From positions 1-13,236 of the forward strand of contig CAMZET010000017.1 of the NCBI GenBank assembly GCA_947305825.1: a DNA stretch of 13,236 bases, read 5' to 3'. Numbering within the stretch: the first letter of the stretch is position 1; each line of letters begins with the position of its first letter. This document shows positions 6,257-12,838 of this stretch, in pieces. The notes below the pieces were generated by a model. The model worked only from the letters and a program-made list of their open reading frames with translations, was not told where the DNA came from and made no database searches. Origin of the DNA: an uncultured Verrucomicrobiota bacterium. GTDB taxonomy: Bacteria > Verrucomicrobiota > Kiritimatiellia > RFP12 > UBA1067. A program made the translations under genes and the position numbers.

Positions 6257-6814
6257 ATGGCGACACCGAATCTGATAACGGCGACAGAGGTCGCAGGCGC
6301 CTCGGTTTACGGCGTCAAGCAGTATGATTACACCGTCGACGGCGTAGCCCACCAGGACTACGCCGCCGCGCTTACCGTCGCCGCCTTCCGAGAGTCCGTC
6401 GCCATCGAAGAGTCCGCCGGCGCCGTCAGCCAGGTCGTTCGCGAACGCCAGCGGAAACTCGAGGACCTCGGATACGCCCTGGCCGTCGTCAACAAGGCTG
6501 TCGCCAGCATGAAAGTGAAGAACCAGGAGCGCGGCGACAAGAGCGCCAGCGACACGGAACTCTCCAAGGCCAAGAACATGCTCGCGAAATACGGCCTATA
6601 CCTCAACGTCTCGAACAACCAGATCACGCGCGAGACAGGCACCAAGGCGCAGAGCGACATACAGTACGCCGTAGATACCGAGGACAACAATCTGCAGCAG
6701 GACATTGTCACGCTCCAGTCGCTCATGACGAAGCGCGACAACGCCTTTTCGACGGCGTCGAAGGTGGTGAAAAAATCCCTCGACGCCTCCGCCGCCACCA
6801 TAGGGAACATGTAG
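6257..6814 (+). CDS. Predicted type III-secreted helical protein, tandem paralogue 1 of 3
   Basis: Encodes 185 aa, without cysteine, signal peptide or membrane segment. It belongs to a local family with the next two genes. It shares with paralogue 2 an N-terminal ATEV, a YDY-x3-G block, a VA-x-E helix and an R-x-R-x3-L-x2-LG-x-AL segment. With both others it shares the C-terminal signature DIVTLQSLMTKRDNAFSTAS (DNA 6701-6760, extending to 6769). ATG 6257 is preferred over TTG 6251 because MATPNLITATEV then aligns with MSISATEV of paralogue 2 and GGAG (6243-6246) is upstream. It lies 38 bp after sctB with no promoter visible, so it is probably in the sctB transcript. The C-terminus loosely recalls the DMQSLQYRT end of LEE EspA, which suggests a filament or tip protein, but that match is short. 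Effector or regulator roles are open. Confidence 0.8.
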   Translation: MATPNLITATEVAGASVYGVKQYDYTVDGVAHQDYAAALTVAAFRESVAIEESAGAVSQVVRERQRKLEDLGYALAVVNKAVASMKVKNQERGDKSASDTELSKAKNMLAKYGLYLNVSNNQITRETGTKAQSDIQYAVDTEDNNLQQDIVTLQSLMTKRDNAFSTASKVVKKSLDASAATIGNM

Positions 6815-6830
6815 CAGGGAGGAGAAAGCC

Positions 6831-7367
6831 ATGTCAATCAGCGCCACGGAAGTCACGCTCAGCGAAAGAAACTGGGGAGAAGACATAAAGTTCTACGACT
6901 ACAACTACAACGGCACGCAGAAAGATTTCCAGGACTTGATGGTGGCTATAAGCGAGCGGCGAGCGGTGGCCGTGGAGGGCGAAGTGGCCCCTATGGCCAC
7001 GCGCATACGCAACCGCAACACCTGGCTCGACGAGCTGGGGGCGGCTCTGGCGGACCTCTCGCGCCTGCAGGCCGCTTTCAAGAGCGACGACGACGGCGAC
7101 AAGCAGCGCGACTCCATGAGCGAGAATACCGCCGCCACAATCAAGAAGCTGACCGGCAACGACCCGACGAGAAACGAGCACAAGAAATGGGTCGAATACT
7201 ACATTCAGCGCATAAAGACGGAGATTGACGGCCAGAACAACCATGCCCAGAAGGACATGAGCCGCCTCCAGCAGCTCGTTGACCGCCGCGACGAGTCGTA
7301 TTCCACCGCCACCAACCTGATGACGGCCGTCAGCGACACGCGCTCCAACCTAATCCGCAACCTGTAG
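6831..7367 (+). CDS. Predicted type III-secreted helical protein, tandem paralogue 2 of 3
   Basis: Encodes 178 aa, mostly polar and helical, with no cysteine. It aligns along its whole length with paralogue 1: ISATEV, FYDYNYNG (about residues 24-31), the helix with AVAVEGEVAP, and RNRNTWLDELGAAL. A variable charged middle (FKSDDDGDKQRDS) comes next. The C-terminal signature DMSRLQQLVDRRDESYSTAT is at DNA 7254-7313 (conserved to 7322). It has a strong ribosome-binding site, GGGAGGAG, just before ATG 6831 and starts 16 bp after paralogue 1 ends, so the two are surely co-transcribed. I cannot assign a known family with confidence. Tandem duplication with divergence suggests subunits of one structure (for example a mixed filament or tip) or alternative versions of one secreted protein. 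Confidence 0.8.
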   Translation: MSISATEVTLSERNWGEDIKFYDYNYNGTQKDFQDLMVAISERRAVAVEGEVAPMATRIRNRNTWLDELGAALADLSRLQAAFKSDDDGDKQRDSMSENTAATIKKLTGNDPTRNEHKKWVEYYIQRIKTEIDGQNNHAQKDMSRLQQLVDRRDESYSTATNLMTAVSDTRSNLIRNL

Positions 7368-7387
7368 CACGTCGAAGGAGGCGCAAA

Positions 7388-7897
7388 ATGATTGAGAGCG
7401 TAAAGATCGCAACGAACAGATACGCGCCGGACGGAGCGTCGGCCATAAATCTCTACAACAGCGACTTGGCGGAGGGGCTGACGCTCGCGCAGCTCGTCCA
7501 GCAGATTTGCATCCGCTCCGCGGCCGCCCACGAGGCGCAGAGCGTCCTCAAGATGAACACGATGACGGCCAACTCCATGCTGCTGGAGCAAAGCGCCTCC
7601 TGGCTCGCCCAAATCGCGACCGGCGCCGCCGTCTGGACCGCCGCCAAGAACTTCCTCGTCAACGACATGGGCATACCTGCGAGCGAGCTGCCAGACGGCC
7701 TGGACACCTACGACAAGCGCATGCAGGCCTCCAAGACCCTGCAGGAAAAGATGACCACACTCGCGCAAGACCAGCAGGAGGACATGATTGACCTCCAGTC
7801 CATGGTCAACCGCCGCGACGTCGCGTATTCCACCGCGTCCAACATCGTCCATGCGCTGGGCAATTCGATGAACGGCAATGCGAACAACATGATTTGA
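7388..7897 (+). CDS. Predicted type III-secreted helical protein, tandem paralogue 3 of 3
   Basis: Encodes 169 aa and is the most divergent of the three. The N-terminal half (LYNSDLAEGLTLAQLVQQI, then a Ser/Ala/Met-rich helix) only loosely matches paralogues 1 and 2. The middle is distinct: SWLAQIATGAAVWTAAKNFL followed by GIPASELPDGLDTYDKRM. The C-terminal signature DMIDLQSMVNRRDVAYSTAS (DNA 7781-7840, extending to 7849) leaves no doubt about common origin. It has one cysteine, near residue 41. A good AAGGAGG site precedes ATG 7388, 20 bp after paralogue 2 stops. The more hydrophobic centre could mean a separate role in an assembly, such as a cap or adaptor; this is speculation. Confidence 0.8.
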   Translation: MIESVKIATNRYAPDGASAINLYNSDLAEGLTLAQLVQQICIRSAAAHEAQSVLKMNTMTANSMLLEQSASWLAQIATGAAVWTAAKNFLVNDMGIPASELPDGLDTYDKRMQASKTLQEKMTTLAQDQQEDMIDLQSMVNRRDVAYSTASNIVHALGNSMNGNANNMI

Positions 7898-7939
7898 GCC
7901 TGGCGAAGAACAGGCGTAAGACAAGACAAGGAGGCAGAC

Positions 7940-9436
7940 ATGACAGAAACGGCGACAGTAGAAGTTTCCGCCGGATGGCTCGTGAAGCTTTCCGAATGGG
8001 TTGATTTGGTGGACGGTTACGTGTGGGGGCTGCCGCTCATTCTGACTGTTCTGCTGGCGGGCGTCGTGCTTACGTCGTTCCTGCGCATGGAGCACATCTT
8101 CCACATGAAGAGGGCGTTCCACTACATGGTGCGCACGGAGAAGGGCGCGGAGGCGTCCGGGGAGGTGTCGGCGTTCGGGGCGCTGTGCACGGCGCTGTCG
8201 GCGACGATAGGCATCGGCAACATAGTGGGCGTGGCGACGGCGATAGGCACAGGCGGGCCCGGCGCGCTGTTCTGGATGATGGTGGCGGCGTTCTTCGGCA
8301 TGGCGACGAAATACGCTGAAGGGTTGCTGGCCGTGAAGTACCGCGAAGTGGACAAGGACGGCAAGGTGCTGGGCGGCCCGTTCTATTATATAGAGAAGGG
8401 GCTGGGCAAGAGGTGGAAGCCGCTGGCGGTCATGTTCGCGGTTTTCGGCACCCTGGCGGCGATTCTGGGCATAGGCACGATAACGCAGATACACGGCATC
8501 ACGTCGGCGGTGCAGCGCTTCTTCGACCCGGCGTTCAATCCTTCGGACGCGGCGACCGGGCTGCATCTGTTCGGCACGACGTATTCGGCGTACGTGGTGG
8601 TGGCTGGCGCGCTGGTGACGATTGCGACCGCGCTCGTGCTCATCGGCGGGCTCCAGCGCATCGCGACCGTCTCGACGTTCATCGTGCCGTTCATGGCAGT
8701 CTCCTATCTGGTCATGTGCCTGTTTGTCATCCTGGGCAACATCTCGCACCTGCTCGACGCATTCCAGCTCATTGTGCGTTCCGCGTTCAACCCGGCGGCG
8801 ATGACCGGCGGCGTGGTGGGGTCGATATTCGTGGCCATGCAGAAGGGCATCGCTCGCGGTATATTCTCAAACGAGGCGGGCCTGGGTTCCGCGCCGATTG
8901 CCGCCGCCGCCGCGCGCACCAACGAACCCGCCCGCCAGGGCCTCGTCTGCATGATGGGCACCTACATCACCATAATCATATGCCTCATGACCGGCCTGAC
9001 TATCGTCTTGGCCGGCTCCTGGAATCCGGCGCTCGGCCTCAAGGGCGTCGACATCACCATCGACGCTTTCGCCAAGGGTCTGGCGTTCCTGCCCAATTCC
9101 GGCTTCATCGCCTCCTTGTTCCTTATGGTTTCGCTCGTGTTCTTCGCTTTCACGACGATCCTCGGCTGGAACTACTATGCCGAAAGGTGTCTTGAGTACC
9201 TAGTGGGCAAGAAAAAGAAGGTAATCATGACGTATCGCGTGCTGTATATCGTCGTGATTGCGATCGGTCCGTATCTGACGGTTTCGGTGGTGTGGGGCTT
9301 GGCGGACGTGTTCAACGGACTGATGGCGTTCCCGAACCTGGTCGCGCTTATTCTCCTGTCGCCGGTGGTCTGGACTACGACGAAGGAGTTTTTGGCGAAG
9401 TGCCGCGAGCGCGAGAGGTGGGTAGAATACGACTGA
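7940..9436 (+). CDS. Na+:alanine/glycine symporter, AGCS family
   Basis: Encodes 498 aa, somewhat longer than typical for amino acid carriers of the AGCS (AlsT/DagA) family. The family signature SATIGIGNIVGVATAIGTGG is at residues 87-106. GGPFYYIEKGLG (145-156) and FSNEAGLGSAP (about 308-318) are also hallmark motifs. Alternating hydrophobic segments across the protein fit 10-11 membrane helices. It should import alanine or glycine with Na+ across the inner membrane; the exact substrate cannot be told from sequence. It starts 42 bp after paralogue 3 with a strong AAGGAGG site, and I see no terminator stronger than a 5-bp stem (7898-7915). It could therefore be read through from the T3SS block, though no functional link is obvious. 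Confidence 0.93.
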   Translation: MTETATVEVSAGWLVKLSEWVDLVDGYVWGLPLILTVLLAGVVLTSFLRMEHIFHMKRAFHYMVRTEKGAEASGEVSAFGALCTALSATIGIGNIVGVATAIGTGGPGALFWMMVAAFFGMATKYAEGLLAVKYREVDKDGKVLGGPFYYIEKGLGKRWKPLAVMFAVFGTLAAILGIGTITQIHGITSAVQRFFDPAFNPSDAATGLHLFGTTYSAYVVVAGALVTIATALVLIGGLQRIATVSTFIVPFMAVSYLVMCLFVILGNISHLLDAFQLIVRSAFNPAAMTGGVVGSIFVAMQKGIARGIFSNEAGLGSAPIAAAAARTNEPARQGLVCMMGTYITIIICLMTGLTIVLAGSWNPALGLKGVDITIDAFAKGLAFLPNSGFIASLFLMVSLVFFAFTTILGWNYYAERCLEYLVGKKKKVIMTYRVLYIVVIAIGPYLTVSVVWGLADVFNGLMAFPNLVALILLSPVVWTTTKEFLAKCRERERWVEYD

Positions 9437-9475
9437 TGCGGCGGGAGCGAGGTCTTGCGCGGCGAGGGTGGCTAG

Positions 9476-10234
9476 ATGGTAGAAGTGACGATACTGGCGG
9501 TATTGCAGGGGGTGGCGGAGTTTCTGCCGATTTCGAGTTCCGGGCACCTGGTGATAGCGCAGAACCTGCTTGGGGTGAACGAGCCCGGGATGCGGCTTGA
9601 CGTGTTTCTGCATCTCGGGACGCTGGCGGCGATATTCGCGTACTACTGGCGGACTGTGGCGGCTCTCGCTGTGGGGCGCGACTGGCGTTATGCGCTGAAG
9701 ATTGCGGCGAGCGCATTGCCGGCCGTGGCCGTGTATTTCCCGTTCCACGGTTTCATAGACGGAATGTTCGAGAACGTGAAGATGGTGGGTGCGCTCGAGA
9801 TGTTCACGGGCGCGGTGCTGATAGGCACGCGGTATTTGCCGCGAGGGCAGAGGGAGGTGACCTTGGCGCGTGCGATCTTCATGGGGCTTGGGCAGGCGCT
9901 TGCGCTTCTTCCCGGGGTTTCGCGCAGCGGGATGACGTTGTGCGCGGCGCGCGGAGGGCGTGTCGAAGCGGCCAAGGCCGCCGAATTCTCGTTCCTGATG
10001 TCGGCGCCGCTCATCGCCGGCGCCGCGCTCCTCGAACTCCTCAAGGCCGCGCGTTCCGCTGCCCCGGAAAGCTCGCAAATCGGCTGGGGACTGACGATGT
10101 ACGGCGCCTTGCTCGCCGCCGTCGTCGGCTACTTCTCGCTCGCCTTCCTCGTCCGCACCCTCAAAGGACGCCGCTTCTGGTGCTTCGGCGTCTATTGCAT
10201 CGCCGTCGGCCTGGCCACGCTTCTCGCGTTCTAG
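9476..10234 (+). CDS. uppP: Undecaprenyl-diphosphatase UppP (BacA)
   Basis: Encodes 252 aa, slightly shorter than the usual 265-275. UppP removes a phosphate from undecaprenyl diphosphate at the membrane to recycle the lipid carrier for peptidoglycan and other envelope polymers; overproduction gives bacitracin resistance. Both family motifs are present. The (E/Q)-x3-E motif is Q11...E15 in QGVAEFLPISSSGHL, and the P-loop-like PGVSRSGMT is at 146-154. Multiple hydrophobic helices cover the rest. The start is fixed at ATG 9476 because a TAG stop lies in frame immediately upstream (9473-9475); the ribosome-binding site is weak. It follows the symporter by 39 bp. Codon endings switch from G-rich to C-rich near 9960 without a frame change. 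Confidence 0.95.
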   Translation: MVEVTILAVLQGVAEFLPISSSGHLVIAQNLLGVNEPGMRLDVFLHLGTLAAIFAYYWRTVAALAVGRDWRYALKIAASALPAVAVYFPFHGFIDGMFENVKMVGALEMFTGAVLIGTRYLPRGQREVTLARAIFMGLGQALALLPGVSRSGMTLCAARGGRVEAAKAAEFSFLMSAPLIAGAALLELLKAARSAAPESSQIGWGLTMYGALLAAVVGYFSLAFLVRTLKGRRFWCFGVYCIAVGLATLLAF

Positions 10235-10257
10235 CCGGCGCGCCGGACCCGCGGCTA
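10232..10257 (+). terminator. Inverted repeat after uppP, possible terminator
   Basis: TAGCCG (10232-10237) can pair with CGGCTA (10252-10257). Nested inside is a perfect 12-bp palindrome CCGGCGCGCCGG (10235-10246). There is no T-tract. The right arm overlaps the predicted yejB -35 box, so it could instead be an operator. Confidence 0.35.
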
Positions 10258-10285
10258 AAACGGAATACGAAAAAAATGGTATACT
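10256..10285 (+). promoter_or_regulatory. Predicted yejBE promoter
   Basis: TAAAAC (10256-10261), an 18-bp spacer, and TATACT (10280-10285) preceded by TGG (extended -10). The spacing and hexamers match the three elements in the T3SS block. The leader to ATG 10334 would be about 42 nt, with the ribosome-binding site AAGGAG at 10318-10323. Confidence 0.6.
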
Positions 10286-10333
10286 GTCCGCTGACGCGAG
10301 CAATCTCATTCCTTTTTAAGGAGCATCTGAAAG

Positions 10334-11389
10334 ATGGATAGAATAGCCTATCTCGTGCGGCGACTGCTGCTGGTGATACCGACGTTTCTCGGTATCACGA
10401 TTGTCTGTTTCACGTTGACGCGATTCCTGCCGGGGGGGCCGGTGGAAATGCGCCTGATGCGGATGAAAGGCATGGCGGCGCAGGGCGGCGGCGCCGGCGA
10501 AGCGGGCGCCTCGGCCTCGGCCGCCCACGTCAGCGACGCCTACAAGAAGCAGCTCGAGAAGCAATTCGGCTTCGACAAGCCCATTCCGGTGCAGTACTAC
10601 GACTGGATGGTCACTAACCGCATGGGCATGAAACTGCCCAGCTACGACTATCCGAACAAGACCGCCTGGCAGCTTATCAAATCGCGCATCCCAGTGTCCA
10701 TCTGGTTCGGCCTGGCTTCGTTCCTGCTGACGTACATGATATGCATACCGCTCGGCATAGCGAAAGCGCTGAAGCACCGCCAGCCGTTCGACGCCGTCTC
10801 CAGCGTGGTCGTATTCATCGCCTACGCGATTCCGGCGTTCGCGCTCGCGATGATGTTGAAGATGTTCTTCTGCGGCACGGTCGAGGGGCTCTGGGACGTG
10901 TTCCCGCTCGGCGGCATAGCGTCCGACTTCGACACGCCGGTGAGCGCCTGGACGGCGTTCAAGGACCGCGCCTGGCACATGGCGCTGCCGATTTGCTGCT
11001 ATGTCGCCGGCGGTTTCGCCATGCTGACGCTCCTGATGAAGAACTCCCTCCTCGACCAGGTGTCGGCCGACTACGTGCGCACGGTGATAGCCAAGGGCGG
11101 CACGCGCCGCCGCGCCATTTGGCTGCACGCCTTCCGCAACGCCCTCATCCCGATTGCCACGGGCCTCGGCTCCATGATAAGCCTCCTGTTCGCCGGCTCC
11201 ATAATCATAGAGACCATCTTCGAAATACCCGGCATGGGCCGCCTCTCCTGGGACGCGCTCATCGGCCGCGACTATGCCGTGTTCCTCGCGCTCCTCGCGC
11301 TCACCGCAAGTTTCCAGCTTATCGGCAATCTCATTTCCGACCTGCTCTACATGATTATCGACCCCAGAATCGACTTCTCAAAGAAATAA
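10334..11389 (+). CDS. yejB: Yej-type peptide ABC importer permease YejB
   Basis: Encodes 351 aa (E. coli YejB is 364). The N-terminus MDRIAYLVRRLLLVIPTFLG starts a DppB/OppB-like permease with PGGP at 33-36. A Gly/Ala-rich insert (about 46-64) in the first extracytoplasmic loop is also characteristic of YejB. FGFDKPIPVQY (78-88) follows. Further membrane helices include 155-180 and 271-295. The ATPase-contacting EAA-type loop is near 246-273 (DYVRTVIAKGGTRRRAIW). The C-terminal DPRIDF (343-348) is a YejB hallmark. YejABEF imports peptides, including microcin C and antimicrobial peptides in enterobacteria. ATG 10334 is preceded by AAGGAG at 10 nt and yejE follows after 4 bp. The partner binding protein (yejA) and ATPase (yejF) are not in the window. 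Confidence 0.93.
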   Translation: MDRIAYLVRRLLLVIPTFLGITIVCFTLTRFLPGGPVEMRLMRMKGMAAQGGGAGEAGASASAAHVSDAYKKQLEKQFGFDKPIPVQYYDWMVTNRMGMKLPSYDYPNKTAWQLIKSRIPVSIWFGLASFLLTYMICIPLGIAKALKHRQPFDAVSSVVVFIAYAIPAFALAMMLKMFFCGTVEGLWDVFPLGGIASDFDTPVSAWTAFKDRAWHMALPICCYVAGGFAMLTLLMKNSLLDQVSADYVRTVIAKGGTRRRAIWLHAFRNALIPIATGLGSMISLLFAGSIIIETIFEIPGMGRLSWDALIGRDYAVFLALLALTASFQLIGNLISDLLYMIIDPRIDFSKK

Positions 11390-11393
11390 GACC

Positions 11394-12482
11394 ATGTTCG
11401 CACTATCTCCTCTTGCACAGAAACGCTGGCGCTCTTTCAAGCGCATCCGCCGCGCCTGGTGGTCTCTCATGGGCCTAGGCGCAATATTCGTGTTTTGCAT
11501 GCTGGCGGATGTCGTATGCCCGTGCGACCCGCGCGCCGTCGTGGACACCGCTACGCTCGAGCAGTACCGCAAGCCCGTCGTCGAAAAGACCTACGACATC
11601 AAAACCGTCCGCTACAGCATAACCGACTCCGGCGAAGTGTTCGACTACGAGGGGCCGCGTGACGTGAACGAGGCGGACTACAACATAACGCGCACGCCCG
11701 GCGAGGGCTACACGCGCGTCTTCATGGAACCGAAGGCTCCTCCGGCCGTTTCCGAGCGCGTCCTCCCGCCGCCGGACATCGCGTTCCCGTTCCGCCCGTG
11801 CAAGGCGCACCCGTTCGGCATCGACTCCGGCGGCCGCGACGTCTACGCCCGCGTCGTCCACGGCATGCGCATCGCCCTTGTCTTCGGCCTCGTCCTCGCT
11901 TTCTGGGCCATGTTCATCGGGCTGGTCATCGGCTCCATAGAGGGCTATTTCGGCGGCAAGACCGATATTACGCTCCAGCGTTTCACGGAAATATGGTCGG
12001 CGATACCGTTCATGTACGTGATGATATTTATCGGTTCGACGATGGGGCGCTCGTTCACCATCCTGCTCGTCTGCTACGGCATCTTCAACTGGATTACGGT
12101 GTCGTACTATATGCGAGCGGAGTTTCTGCGCCTGAGGGTGCACACGTTCGTGGAGGCGGCGAAGTGCCAGGGCTTCTCTGCGGCGCGGATTATCTTCTCG
12201 CACATTCTGCCGAACGCTATGACGCCGCTGATAACGCTCTTTCCGTTCCTGCTCATGGGAGCCATCGGGTCGCTCGCGGCTCTCGACTTCCTCGGCTTCG
12301 GTCTTCCGCCGATGACGCCGAGTTGCGGCGAGCTGATGAACCAGGCGCAGCAGTTCCGCTGGGCGTGGTGGCTCATTCTCTTCCCGGCGCTCGCCCTCTT
12401 CATCGTCATGTTCCTGACCGTGCTCGTCGGCGAAGGGCTCCGCGACGCTTTCGACCCGCGCCAGCGCTCCAAACTCGAATAG
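11394..12482 (+). CDS. yejE: Yej-type peptide ABC importer permease YejE
   Basis: Encodes 362 aa, slightly longer than E. coli YejE (341). The N-terminus LSPLAQKRWRSFKRIRRAWW (4-23) leads into membrane helix 1 (about 24-42). A long extracytoplasmic segment (about 45-140) ends in the family-typical HPFGIDSGGRDVYARVVHGM (139-158). The EAA loop is at 254-273 (EAAKCQGFSAARIIFSHILP), followed by LDFLGFGLPPMTPSCGEL (297-314) and VGEGLRDAFDP (345-355) near the end, all close to YejE. It would form the transmembrane heterodimer with YejB. It starts 4 bp after yejB with a poor ribosome-binding site, implying translational coupling. Codon endings are G-rich between about 11990 and 12340 and C-rich on both sides. 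Confidence 0.93.
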   Translation: MFALSPLAQKRWRSFKRIRRAWWSLMGLGAIFVFCMLADVVCPCDPRAVVDTATLEQYRKPVVEKTYDIKTVRYSITDSGEVFDYEGPRDVNEADYNITRTPGEGYTRVFMEPKAPPAVSERVLPPPDIAFPFRPCKAHPFGIDSGGRDVYARVVHGMRIALVFGLVLAFWAMFIGLVIGSIEGYFGGKTDITLQRFTEIWSAIPFMYVMIFIGSTMGRSFTILLVCYGIFNWITVSYYMRAEFLRLRVHTFVEAAKCQGFSAARIIFSHILPNAMTPLITLFPFLLMGAIGSLAALDFLGFGLPPMTPSCGELMNQAQQFRWAWWLILFPALALFIVMFLTVLVGEGLRDAFDPRQRSKLE

Positions 12483-12529
12483 CCGCCGCATCTCCGGTTC
12501 CAGGCAATCCCAAAACCACATTAGCCGAT

Positions 12530-12823
12530 ATGTCAGAAGCACCGAAAATCGATGTCGCGTACGTTGCCGAACTAGCCAGGCTCGAACTCAGCGACGAAGA
12601 GAAAGCCGTATTCCAGCCGCAGCTGGAGAACATAGTCAAATATGTCGAGAAGATTTCGGAAGTGGACGTCACCGGCGTAGCGCCGATGATGCACGGGCGG
12701 GAGCTCGTGAATTCCTTCCGAGAGGACACGGTGCGCGAGTCGCTGGAACGCGAGAAGGCGCTCGCCAACGCGCCCGCGAGAGTCGGCGACGAATTCCTTC
12801 TGCCGAAAATCGTCGAAACCTGA
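12530..12823 (+). CDS. gatC: Asp/Glu-tRNA amidotransferase subunit GatC
   Basis: Encodes 97 aa, the normal length. VAYVAELARLELSDEEKAVF (9-28) is the canonical GatC start, followed by a central I-x2-Y-V-E-K-I-S-E-VD-V helix/loop, the V-x-P-M segment, and a C-terminal NAPARVGDEFLLPKIVE typical of the family. GatC wraps around GatA and stabilises the GatCAB complex, which amidates Glu-tRNA(Gln) and/or Asp-tRNA(Asn). ATG 12530 is chosen because the family N-terminus begins there; the same frame stays open much further upstream but only as an overlap with yejE. There is no clear ribosome-binding site. It lies 47 bp after yejE and directly before gatA. Confidence 0.96.
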   Translation: MSEAPKIDVAYVAELARLELSDEEKAVFQPQLENIVKYVEKISEVDVTGVAPMMHGRELVNSFREDTVRESLEREKALANAPARVGDEFLLPKIVET

Positions 12824-12838
12824 GGCGAGGCACACGAT

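Noticed and set aside
4821..6266. 481-aa open frame on the minus strand opposite the SctB-like gene
   Set aside because: Its composition (Gly, Leu, Val runs) mirrors the Ala/Gln/Asp-rich sense strand; there is no ribosome-binding site or domain, and the sense gene is well supported.
6257..6814. Firm assignment of the paralogues as EspA filament proteins
   Set aside because: Only a short C-terminal resemblance to the EspA end could be seen; the N-terminal halves do not match EspA, so the name was not used.
7898..7915. Hairpin GCCTG/CAGGC as terminator after paralogue 3
   Set aside because: Only 5 bp of stem with an 8-nt loop and no T-tract; too weak to call.
7205..8749. 514-aa open frame on the minus strand
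   Set aside because: It is His/Arg-rich low complexity opposite paralogue 3 and the AGCS symporter, whose identity is certain.
11798..12529. N-terminal extension of the gatC frame over yejE
   Set aside because: The sequence before the ATG at 12530 is Arg-rich out-of-frame translation of yejE; GatC homologues start at the equivalent of 12530.
11475..12542. 355-aa open frame on the minus strand opposite yejE
   Set aside because: Arg/Glu/His-rich antisense shadow; yejE on the + strand carries all family motifs.
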